From Brasenia schreberi (lineage: Eukaryota; Streptophyta; Magnoliopsida; Nymphaeales; Cabombaceae), in contig JAYKKT010000089.1 of NCBI GenBank assembly GCA_036023115.1, positions 18,781,001 through 18,845,000 of the forward strand: a stretch of 64,000 nt of DNA. The letters are read 5' to 3'. A model generated the notes under the pieces. The model had not been told where the DNA came from, ran no database searches, and saw nothing but the letters and a program-made list of their open reading frames with translations. Of the stretch, positions 21,327 to 31,421 are shown piece after piece; the stretch's first letter is position 1, and each line of letters begins with the position of its first letter. The position numbers and the translations under genes were made by a program.

Positions 21327-24202
21327 TGTAGACACCGAAAATTTTCACTTGCGGGTTCTTAGGCCTGAAGTGAACCTTTTCGCAATCTACTTCGCTTTAT
21401 GGGCGTGCCAGCTAGTTTACTTTAACTAGCAAAGTATGTTTTGAAAACAATCTGACTTTTGAAAGGCGATTGTAGGCAAGCGGGATTTTTACGTCGCAGA
21501 CCTTCTTGCACCGATGCGCAAGGGTCAGTCTGTACGCTTAGAGACTTCGTTTTGAAACAAGTTTAACTCAAAATATATTTTGAATGAAGAAGTGTTTTAA
21601 AACCTTTTGAAAACCATGCATTTGGGCGATTTTGACTTTGTAAGGGTTGGACGACCCTAAGTCTTGCACGATTTGATTCGGGTTTGTACGATTCTCAGAT
21701 TTTAGATCACGTGGATTTGCACGTGCCTAAGTCTTTCTTTTTATCCCTTTATGGGCCACCTAGGTGTGTGTTATGAACACTCCACTACATGGGGCGAATT
21801 TGAGCGGGAGTACGGGGCTTGCTTCGATGCAATATGCGTCCTACCTCGTGGTATGGCGTAGATGCAATGCAAACTCACGCTACTCCAAAGGGAAAACCCG
21901 AATTTAAAAGACAATGCCGAAGGGAAATTGCCGAAGGGAAATAACCGAAGGGAAATGACTTGTAAAGTAAATAGCCGAAGGGAAATGACTTGTAAAGTAA
22001 ATAGCGGAAGGGGAAATATGGCTATATCTTAAGAGCGGAAAGGCTCAATTGTGTAAGTGTGTGTCGTGTATATATTGAAAGACAACGCACACGACTTGAA
22101 CCTTAAAACCCGAATCTTAAAGACGTAGCCGAAAGAAATACTTTATATAGAGTATATGTAGGGGCCCTTACTTGGGTCTTGTAAATAAGAGTGAAGGCTC
22201 AATGTGTGTGCGTGCTTGAATTGAAAGACTTACACACACGACATGAAATGAAACCCAAATATAAATTGCAGTATGCCTTGACTAAGGTCTTGGGAGTAAG
22301 AGCGAAAGCTCAATGTGTGTGAGTGTAGAATTGAAGTACTACGCACACGACATAAATGAAACCCAAATATAACTGCAATAAGGCCTTTACTAAGGTCTTG
22401 GGAGTAAGAGCGAAGGCTCAATGTGTGTGCGTGTGGAAAATGGAAAGACAACACACACGACTTAATTAAAAACCCCCTTGACTTAAAATATATAAATATA
22501 ACTATATATTAAGGGCTTGTTAGGCCCGCGTGTGTGTAAAAAGTGTACGACTAAGAGCGGAAAGGCTCAAGTGCGCATGTGTGTGGGTGTGTCAAACCAC
22601 GTTATTACAATCGGGGGGAGACGAAGCTCCTTTACTACAACCCCGTATCAAAATTTAATTGAATATAAAGCAAGTTAATGTAATAGACCAAGTTTAGACA
22701 CTTACAAATAGCTGGTCCATGTTCAACTTGCTTGCACGTGGGCTCACGGTTCACCTTGGGCAGCCAAGAGGGGGTTATCCTAGGTGGCTTTGAGGGAGGT
22801 TCTATGGGGCACGATTAGGGTCTTAGGGGAACTAAGGTTCGGCCAAGACGGGGGCTGTGTAGGGTCTGTCCTAGGGTCTGTCCTAGGGTACAGGTCACGG
22901 CCAGGGTGCAGGTTGGGTCGGCAGGAAGGTGGACAGGGCGGCAGGAAGGTGGACAGGGCGGCAGGGAGGCGTCTGGCGCCTGGCGCAGCAGACGGGCGCC
23001 TGGCGCTGGGCGCGCTGGGGCGCAGGGCGCGCAGTAGCGCGGGACGGCTGCGGCACGGGGCGTGCAGGCGACAGAGGGGCGCGCGGCAGGAAGCAGGGCG
23101 TGCGGCAGCAGAAGGGGCGCGCGGCAGGACTCAGGGCGCGCGGCAGGCGCTGGTTGCTCACGGCCGGCCGGGGTGAAGTTTTTGGGGTTTGTTAGGGATG
23201 GTTTGAGGCGGTTGGGGTTAGGTTAGGTCTAGTTAGGGTTCAGTTAGGGTTAGGTTGGTTCAGTTAGGGTTAGGTTCAGTTAGGGTTAGGTTCAGTTAGG
23301 GTTAGGTAGGTTCGAACCTAGGCTAGGTTGGGGTTAGGTTTACCTCTTGGAGCCGGTCCTTCTTGGCTTGAGCCCACGTCTCCACGGTTGCAGCCACTTG
23401 GTCCAGCCCACCTTGGTTGCAGCCCCTTGGTCTAGACCCACTTAGCCCACATGGCTTGAACCCACCTCACCCAATGAGCCCACATGGCTAGGTCTATCAC
23501 TCCCTCTCTCTCCTCCCAAATATTTGCATGAACCCTTTACATGGACCCCCTCACCTCTATTTATAGAGATTTGAGGTGGGTCTTGGATTTGGGTTTGGGT
23601 TTGGGGTTTGGATCCATACCCAAATCAAACACTATTTGGATCTGGATATTGGATCTCGGATATTTTGAGATCTGTATCCGATCCAAACCCAATATTTTTA
23701 TGGATACGGATCTGGATATTTTGATCCAGATCCGATCCAATCCAAATCCAAACACTATTTGGATCGACCCAAACACTATTTGGATTGGCCCAAATCCAAA
23801 CACTATTCATTACATGGATTTGGATCTGGATATATATGGTCCAGATCCAAATCAAAATTTCTTCGGACAGTCCTTCTTGGCTTCTCGAGGCGAACGATCT
23901 GTGCGGGCACTGGCTTCATCAGCGCTCCGTCTGGTGCTGGGTTTTCCCCAACTTTGTCGTTCGGACTCCGTTTCGCCGTTCTGGACTCCGTTGAGCTTTT
24001 CATCAAATGGGCTCTGCTTTCTTTTGTTTTTTTATCAGGGAGTGGCTTCTGAAGCTCTGGGCTTGAATCCTCTTCGGGCCTAGGGTCTTCTTTTGCCTTT
24101 TGTACCTGTTTTCACATTTCAAAACAGGTCGTCGTTTTGGCTCAAACGAGCTTTTTGGTGTTTTGAGAGTTTTTGAAAAATAGAAGATTTGGGGTGTTTA
24201 CA
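21327..24202 (-). repeat. 5' LTR of element B
   Basis: 2876 bp, plus-strand ends TGTAGACACC and GGGTGTTTACA. Contents in plus order: stem-loop 2 (21411-21430), stem-loop 1 (about 21497-21534), hairpin repeats (about 22030-22575), the core motif (22600-22648), the donor (GTAAGTG, first base 22705), a GC-rich block (22920-23170), CCCTAAC-like runs (23215-23340), the TATA box (about 23553-23567), and a GATCCAAATCC array (23600-23850). A short duplication GTCTGTCCTAGG (22863-22886) distinguishes it from the minus arm at 15968. Embedded frames are low-complexity and shared only because the LTR is repeated. Confidence 0.92.
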
Positions 24203-24951
24203 GTATACACATAGCACCCACGCACATGTTAGCGACCTTCGGGCCCATATATATTATAAGTATTTCCCTTCGGCTATGTCTTTAAGATTTGGGTTTTAAG
24301 GTTCAACTGTGTGCGTAGCCTTTCCATATATACACGACACACACTTGCACAATTGAGCCTTTCCGCTCTTAAGATATAGCCATATTTCCCTTTTGCAATT
24401 TCCCTTTTGCAATTTACATTATGCAATTTCCCTTAAGCATTGTCTTTCAATTTCGGGTTTTCCCTTGGAGTTGTGTGAGTTGCATTGTATACTTGCCATA
24501 CTCGAGCTAGAGTGCATACCTGCATCAAAGAAAATCCCGCATCAATCGTGCAAACACGCCAAGACTTAGGCTATTTCGATGCACGCACATCGTGCCTAAG
24601 TAGATTAAAATTGAAAGACTTAGGGTCGTCCAACCCTTGTAAAATTAAAATCGCCCTAGTGCATTGTTTTCAAAAGGTTTTAAAACACTTCTTCATTTAA
24701 AATATATTTTGAGTTAAACTTATTTCAAAGAGAAGTCTCTAAGTGTACAGACTGACCCTTGTACATCGGTGCAAGAAGGTCTGCGACGTAAAGATCCCGC
24801 TTGCCTACGATTGCCTTTAAAAAGTCAGATTATTTCAAAACATACTTTGCTAGTTAAAGTAAACTAGCTGGCACGCCCATAAAGCGAAGTAGATTGCGAA
24901 AAGGTTCACTTCAGGCCTAAGAACCAGAAGTGAGAATTTTCGGTGTCTACA

Positions 24952-25391
24952 CGGTGTTCTGCTTTTCAGGACATTTTCGGCATTCGTTTCGGTCCGCCCT
25001 TTTGGTTTCTGGCCGGTTCCTATTGATATCGAACTTAGATTGCCGCACGGATTCCGTTCTTCATTCTGATGGGACGTGTCTCAGACTTCTGTCGACTTCC
25101 TTATGTACTGGGCTTCTTTCTACATTTTGGAGCTGCTTTGCGCTTTTTCTTTGACCCAAATTACATTTTTACCCTTTTGTCGGGCTTTTTTTTGAACGGG
25201 CTCTCTTTTCTTCCATTTTTGAGTAGGGGGTGGCTTTTGAGACTCCGGGCTTGATTTGCTCTTTTTGTTGGGGCTCTCCTGTTACCTTTTGTACCTGTTT
25301 TCACATTTTAAAACAGGTTGTCGTTTTGGCTCAAACGAGCTTTTTGTATTTTTTAGAGTTTTTGATTTTTGGAAAATTCGGGGTGTTTACA
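24952..25391 (-). repeat. 3' LTR of element C, right part (LTR start region)
   Basis: The sequence after S resumes C's LTR, beginning with target copy CGGTG (left copy CAGTG at 11587-11591). It ends GGGGTGTTTACA at 25391, the reverse complement of the standard LTR start, and is followed directly by the polypurine tract of C (GATGCCCTTCTTT). Joined without S and B, this LTR would be about 2.7 kb. Confidence 0.85.
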
Positions 25392-28300
25392 GATGCCCTT
25401 CTTTGGCATTATCCAAATGGATTTGGATAATGGCAAAGAAGATAACACCCCATTTTGGTTTTTCTCTCAAATTTTCTCGAGGATACACCATTTTTATTTT
25501 GCAAAACCCTATTTTCTTTTACCACAGGTGGGGATTTTTAGCAAAAGGGGACTTTTCCTAGGTTTCCCTATGTATGATCATGCATGGACAATTTTTTGGA
25601 TGCATGCATGAGAAAAACGTTTTTGTTTTTGGGGTTTTGAGCCCGAAGAGTGCCTTTTGAGGCAGGCTGCTCCGAGTAGGTTTTACCCATGTCTTCTAGA
25701 TGTTTTCAGGTTTTCGAGCTTTGGAGAGAGCCTTTTGAGGCTGTCTGCTCCAAGCAGGTTCTACCCTTGTCTTTTTGACATTTGTGGGTTTTTTTGAAAA
25801 TTTTCTTTTTGAAAATGAACTCCTTTTAGCTTGTATCGAAAAGGACTTCCATTTTTCATACTTCCCTTCATTCGGGTTTCAATACCTGCTACTCAATAGA
25901 GGTTTTTGGGTAGGAAAACTTGGAAAACATTTCAAAGTTCCATTTCCTACAAAACAAAGTCGAGTTCTCAAACAAAATGAAATCCAAATAAGCCGATGTT
26001 ATTCATACTTTAGGATTTTCGCAAATTTGAACCTTTTTCCTTGGGGATAATCCGTTGGGATATGGGAAAGAGATACCATGGTCCCTTCTGAAGCGTCCCG
26101 TGGTTTTATGCAAAGAATCCGAAAATCGCTCTCTTTGGAGCTTTGGCTTTTTGTTTCTTTTTTTCATAGAGGGTCTCCTTTTGGGAAGAGTTTTTTTATA
26201 TCTCCTTTTGGGAGGAGTTTTTTTATATCTCCTTTTTCTTTTTTGAACGAGAAGACCCCTTTCGGAGGAGTTTTTGTATTCCCTGTTTATGAAGGGAAGA
26301 CCACTTTCGGAGGAGTTTTTGTATTCTCATTTTTTTCTTTTTCTTTTGAACACAACCAATTTTCCTTTTTGGAGAGAAAGTAGAATGGGGGAAGGCTTAT
26401 CCCTTTGGTTACTCGATTCAAACGAGATCGTCCTATTTCTTAATAGCATCTGCTATTCAAAAATATTTTGATATTTTGAACAAGGCTTAATCTTGTAAGC
26501 TAGGGTTCTTTGAAATATTGCCAATTTGTTTTTGGAAGACTCTACCTTTCGCAAAGTATAAATTCCTCCATTCAAGGTTGTACAATTTACTTCGATCCTT
26601 ATTTCAAGAAGTTTCAAAGGAGTTCGAATTTTCAAAATCTTTTTGAAAAAGAATTTAACATAAACCCTTTTGAATATTCGGGCATTTTTGGGGTTTTGCT
26701 AATTTCTACCCATAATATCAACAAGTTTTTCCGTTTTTTGTTGCCCTTTGAAGACATGGAGACATTTCTACTCGAATTGCCAACCTCTTGGGCTTTCTTC
26801 GGGGTGATATGATATGAATGTGATGCATGCTATGCACTCCATGTGACTCAAAATGGAAATACATGCTTTTATGTAATGATGAACATATGAAATGTATCTC
26901 ACAAATCATGAAGGAGATGCATTCATTTCTCCATGAAAAGTGTCTAGGGGATGTATTTAAAAATGCCCCTAGCTTGATGGGAATTTCGCATGGCCATATG
27001 GTGAAGGGCCATGGCTTTTCAAAAGGATTTTGGATGGACAATGGTATGTTCATGTCCATGCACTTCCATGGTTTTTCTAACATGATCATGATACTTTTTG
27101 CTCAAGGATGGAAACATAACCAGCCCTAAGTGATCGTCATGGCCATCAGGTTTTAGTTTTGACATGGTCTCCATATTTCATCGTGAGATTCATGTTCTTT
27201 ATCCCAACACAATCAAGGTTTTCATATAAACCAGAAGTTGAAAAATCTTTCTTTTCAAAGCCATATGTAGGGTTAAAATTTTCTAAATTTTGATCCCTTT
27301 TGAGAAAGCAATTTTGGGAAATCCTCCCTTTCTATATGAAGATGGTCTTATACCAGCCCTTTTGATCGAAATATGTTTCCTACACTTGTTTTTGGTCAAG
27401 CAGGGTTTTGGAATTCATTTTGAAAGTTCATGCCTTTATGGGGCATTTGATCAAGTATGGGGAGTGTATCTCAAAGAGGCACTTCAACCACACGATGCAG
27501 GGCTTGTCCCTTAATGGAGTCTTGAGTTTTGAACTCATACTCTATTGAAAGGGGCTGCTATTTACTTTGCCTATCTGTTTAAGATAGGTTTTCAAAATGA
27601 GTGCTTTAGTTAACATCATTCCCTTTTTCATGACATGGGAGATGATGTCTCGAATTTTGAAGGCCTACAGCAAGGCTAAGCACGATTTTTCTTTTGGCTT
27701 AGTGATTCCTGTCACATGCCAATAGAGTTTTCGAAATATATGGCACATTTAGTATGAACAACATCTTCATTTGATCAAGTCAAGCAGACAATGCATGAAT
27801 TGCAATGCTTGGGAGGGTTTTTATCAAAAAGGATTTTGAAAAAGGCTTTTGTGAAATGCTAACCCTTTTTCCAGATTTCTCATTTCTTTTTGAAATTTGC
27901 CTTGAAGGTGTTGGAATTGATTCATATGGAGACCTACTTATGAAGGCTCGATACTTAGGGGGTTGACTTTTATTGCCCCTTTGGTTTTACAAAAACCCTG
28001 AATTCGAGTTCTAAGATGATGTCTAGACTCGATGCACATGAATGATTTCAGAGTGTGATGCATGATGCTTATGCACACACTATGGGTCAGGCTTATTTCT
28101 AAAAATCCCCAATCTTTGCACAAGTCAAGGATTTTGCGAAGTTCAGGAAGCTTGGAGGTGCTTATTCCTCCTTGCTTTGGTGATTCTCGAGCTTTTCAAT
28201 TTCGAAAAAGCTCTAGGCAAAAGGGTGTTCAAGACCAGCTTTTTGGATATTTTGGGTTTTCGGGAGTATATACAATTTTTGAAAAAGCTTTTTTACAATT

Positions 28301-28541
28301 TTCGAAAAATGGACTTTGTACATGGCCAAATGCTTTTGAAACAAATTTCTTTTTGGAATTTTCAGTTTTCCAAATGTTTTTGAGATTTTGAGGGTTTTCA
28401 ATTTTTTTGGTTTTTGGTAGATATCTGATTTTTTTGGATTTTCCAAAAGGTAGGGATCTTCCCATGAACTTACAAAGAAAACATTCATGAATCAGACTCT
28501 AATCAGATAGGTCTAAGACATGGGTTTCGGTTTTAGAGGTT
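25392..28541 (-). other. 3' internal non-coding region of C with pol relics
   Basis: The polypurine tract adjoins 25391 and the inverted repeat is at 25405-25434. The 30-nt ACCAtGG/CCGTGGT element is at 26075-26104, and the GGAGGAGTTTTT tandem repeat at about 26180-26320. Decayed integrase-like sequence lies at about 26985-27200. Further relics absent from B are at about 27510-27760, alignable to E 42000-42260 (RNase H/RT connection), with an RT-like patch at about 27940-28010. The frames are broken throughout, so none is listed as a gene. Confidence 0.7.
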
Positions 28542-30368
28542 CTACAGGGCATCCTTGACCCAGATGGTCTTAGGTGGCGGCTTTGGGGGTATGGGTGGGC
28601 TGTAGCCCAATCCATACTTTTGTCGATTGGCCTGAGGTAGGACAGGTTCAAGCCTACCTTGGTTTTGGGTTCCCAGGCCCTGGTAGGGTTTATATCCCAT
28701 ATTTAGAATCATGTTCCAAGACTTCTTGTTTTTTGAAAAGTTTTTGTATAAATCATGGCCTTGGAACATGGAATCGTCCATGTCGGGAATATATACCCTT
28801 TTGGATATTGGGAGTTTGGATTCTGGGGTGATGGAAGACTTGGGCTTCCATGCAACCCTGGTTTGGGAGGTTTGTTTCTCAAAGTAAACCGTACTTGGTC
28901 CCTTGAGAAGTTTTGGATATTTCAGGGTGTTTTTGTCTTCAAGGGAAACTGTGCTTGGTCCCTTGATAGACTTTGGATATTTTGGGGTGATGGAAGACTT
29001 GTTCTTCCATACAACCCTGAATTGGGAGATTTTGTCCTCAAGGAAAGCCATGCTTGGTTCCTTGAGGAACCTTGGATATTGCAGGGTGATGGAAGGCTTG
29101 AGCTTCCATACAACCTGTTTTTGGGAGAATTTTTCTTCAAGGGAATACAAGCTTGCTCCCTCGAAGTTTTTGACTTGCTCCCTAGGTTCAACTTGTGGTG
29201 CCCCTAGGGATGAATTTTTTTGTTTCAAAGTCCTAATCTTGGTTCCAGTGTACAAGACTAGGCTTGAAGAAGTGGGTTTTTCTATGGTAGGGTTATGAGC
29301 TCCTAAGATGTCGATGCATGCATTAGGGGTCTCCATGTCTACCATTTTTTGAGTTTGTTTTTGTTTTTCTTTTGAAATTCTTTTGGCTGGTACGGGATAT
29401 TTGGCGCACCTTGAAAATTCTCTAACATAGGCACATTTCGTGGTTTTGTGTGTGTAGAGGGGTTATCCAATGCATCTGATGACCCTATATGAAGAAGAGA
29501 GTTTTGAGAAGGATGGGTTTTAGGCATACCTCTTTGTGGCTTGTCTACCTTTTCAGGGTGAGAGCAGGCCGTTTTCCCGGGTAACTCTATTTTGAGCCCC
29601 CGGGGTTTCACGAGGCGTTCCTTTTCGAAACCTACCTGTTTTTCACTCTCGTCTCTTTGTGGGGTGTGGGTTTTATGTCCCACTGTGTGTGTGTGCCTAG
29701 ACTTAGGAATTGCACTTGAATTTTTCAAAATTTCAAAGTTTGATTTTTCAATTTTTGTCTTTTTGAAAGTTTTCAAGATTTTTTTGATTTTTTGAAATAG
29801 AACAGTATGTTTTCGAATTTCCTTTGGATTTGTAGGATTTTGGAAATATGGGAGTGGAGGACTCTCCCTTTTTTGGGTTTTGGCCTTTTACCTTAATTCC
29901 TTCGTCGATTTTGAAATTGATTTTCTTTTCACAATCTTTGTGCGCCTGAGAAGAGCTGCTATGGGATTTATGGGTTTTAAGCTCCTTGCTTAAAACATCC
30001 ATTTTTTTGAAAATCGCCTGTATATCAGCTAGCGTTTCTCGTTCTTTGGCTGTTTTAAAAATCTCTTTTGATTTACTCGATGAGGATTTTGGAAGTGTGG
30101 GAGTGGAGGACTCGCCCTTTTCTGGTGTTTGGCCTTTTACCTTACATCCTTCATTGAGTTTAAGATCGGTTTTCTTTTCACGATCTTTGTGTGCCCTAGA
30201 AGAGCTGCTATGAGATTGATGGGCTTTTAAAGCATTCATCTTTTGAAACATTTTTTGAATATCATCGAGCTCTCTTTGGGCTTTATCTGTTTTCAAAGTC
30301 TTTCTTAGTTCACTCAATGAGGATTGTATCTTTTCATCCCTTTTCTTGCAATTTTCCACAGTAGGCAT
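28542..30368 (-). pseudogene. Frameshifted copy of the B-type ORF in element C
   Basis: The start is the ATG at 30368. Segment 30368-29748 holds two tandem copies of an N-terminal module of about 75 residues (IQxxFxKMDxLSKELKTH, SHSSSSxAHKD, KVKGQxPxKGESSTP). The frame then shifts near 29760 and again near 29345. The middle block matches B (HTHTVGH to SSDALDNP). The final segment (29345-28542) carries about four copies of the KGPS..LE..VWKxKSSIT module where B has two, then the same G-patch-like end (SWNMILNMGYKPYQGLG). Compared with B it is longer through module duplication and inactivated by two short indels. Because the two copies differ, B is not simply a recent duplicate of C. Confidence 0.8.
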
Positions 30369-30398
30369 GATTTTTTTGGAAAAACACTTAAGTCCTGG

Positions 30399-30416
30399 GT
30401 CCCACCGGGCATGCCA
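30399..30416 (-). promoter_or_regulatory. Primer-binding site of element C
   Basis: Minus strand TGGCATGCCCGGTGGGAC, one change from the B/E version, 4 nt from the LTR end at 30421. Confidence 0.85.
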
Positions 30417-30420
30417 AATC

Positions 30421-31421
30421 TATAGACACAGAAAATCTTCGACTCTGGCTTTCTTAGGCCTGGAGTGAATCTTTTCGTAATCTACATTCGCTTTTAGCGC
30501 GTGCCAGCTAGCTTACGCAAATTAGCGAAGTATGTTTTGAAATATCTGACTTTTGAAAGGCAATTGTAGGCAAGTAGGATCTTTTCATCGCAGACCTTCT
30601 TGCATCGACGTGCAAGGGTCAGTCTTTACTCTTAGAGACTTCGTTTGAAACAAGTTAAAATCAAAATCGATTTTTGAATAAACTGGTGTTTGAAAATCCT
30701 TTTGAAATCATGCACTTGGCGAGGTTTTGATTTGGGCGACCCTAAGTCTTTTAGTTTCAACCACTTAGGCATGAAGTGTGTGTAAAGTGGCCTAAGTTGG
30801 TCGTTTTTGCACGATTTGTTCGGGTTTGTTCGATGCAGGTATGCACTCTAGCTCGAGTGTGGCGAGCATGCAATGCAACTCACACAACTTGAATGTAAAA
30901 CCCGAAATTTAAAGACTTAGCAGAAGGGAAAACCCAAATTGAATGCAACACACACGACTTGAATGTAAATTGCAGAAATTTAAATATATCTATATCTTAA
31001 GAGCGAAAAGGCTCAATGTGTGCGTGGGTGTTGTGTATAAATTGAAATGCAACACACGCAACTGAACCGTAAAACGCAGCAGAAGGGAGATATAGATATT
31101 TATAAGAGCAAAAAGCCTCAATTGTGGCATGTGTGTATATGTATGAATTGAAAGACAACACACACGACTGAATTTAAAACCCGGAATTGAAATGCGTACA
31201 CAGCTGAATAGGGAAAACTCACATAGCAGAAAATATATAGATATGGCTATATCTTAGTGGCTTCTGAGGCCAAAATGTGCGTGAGGTGTTTGAGCAATCG
31301 CTCGGGTGTTTCTTGGGTGCGAGTGTGTACTTGAAAGACAAACTCACACGACTTAATGTAACAACCCAGCTGAATTGAAATACGTATGTATATGATAAGA
31401 GTGAAAAGGCTCAATTGTGTA
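30421..31421 (-). repeat. 5' LTR of element C, 3' end portion only
   Basis: It starts TATAGACACAG, where the expected TGTAGACAC has one terminal change that breaks the TG..CA end. It contains stem-loop 2 (30507-30526, one arm damaged), stem-loop 1 (about 30590-30626) and several GAGC/GCTC hairpins (about 30999-31410). It matches 9292 onward of C's other LTR. It is cut at 31421 by element D; the remainder lies beyond the window. Confidence 0.85.

Larger units (their letters stand above)
13597..24202 (-). mobile_element. Element B: non-autonomous Tat-like element with palindromic left LTR
   Basis: B is flanked by a perfect 5-bp duplication GTATA (13592-13596 and 24203-24207) within solo LTR S. 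Its internal region (17278-21326, 4.05 kb) and 5' LTR (21327-24202, 2.88 kb) are normal and minus-oriented. The left side is not: instead of one minus-oriented LTR it has 2.07 kb of plus-oriented LTR joined to 1.60 kb of minus-oriented LTR, so both outer ends are LTR starts (TGTAAACACC and its complement). LTR copies are nearly identical by eye, so the insertion is young. B encodes one open 468-codon ORF and no pol. Confidence 0.9.
11592..24951 (+). repeat. Solo LTR S (plus), split by element B
   Basis: It starts TGTAAACACCCC at 11592 and ends GGTGTCTACA at 24951. With element B (13597-24202) removed it is about 2.75 kb. Flanks CAGTG (11587-11591) and CGGTG (24952-24956) match at 4 of 5 positions, and no PBS or polypurine tract adjoins either end, so I call it a solo LTR left by recombination. 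It is close kin to the B LTRs. Inside are a TATA box (CTATAAATAGAGG, about 12261-12273), a GC-rich block (12590-12800), a donor (12994), the core motif (13053-13098), hairpin repeats, stem-loop 1 (24748-24784) and stem-loop 2 (24849-24868). Confidence 0.85.
9292..31421 (-). mobile_element. Element C: non-autonomous Tat-like element, minus strand, with nested insertions
   Basis: The 3' LTR is 9292-11591 plus 24952-25391 (split by solo LTR S, which contains B). The internal region is 25392-30420 (5.0 kb), the PBS 30399-30416, and the 5' LTR starts at 30421 and is cut at 31421 by element D; its remainder is outside the window. C carries no protease, RT, RNase H or integrase reading frame, only one broken ORF like that of B plus decayed pol relics. 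C sits in the LTR of A; its left target flank is ACCAA (9287-9291), and the right flank cannot be seen. Confidence 0.85.

Noticed and set aside
13597..24202. Element B as a recent genomic inversion between two LTRs
   Set aside because: The perfect 5-bp duplication at the outer ends and the filler at the palindrome centre fit insertion of an already rearranged cDNA better; kept open pending long reads.
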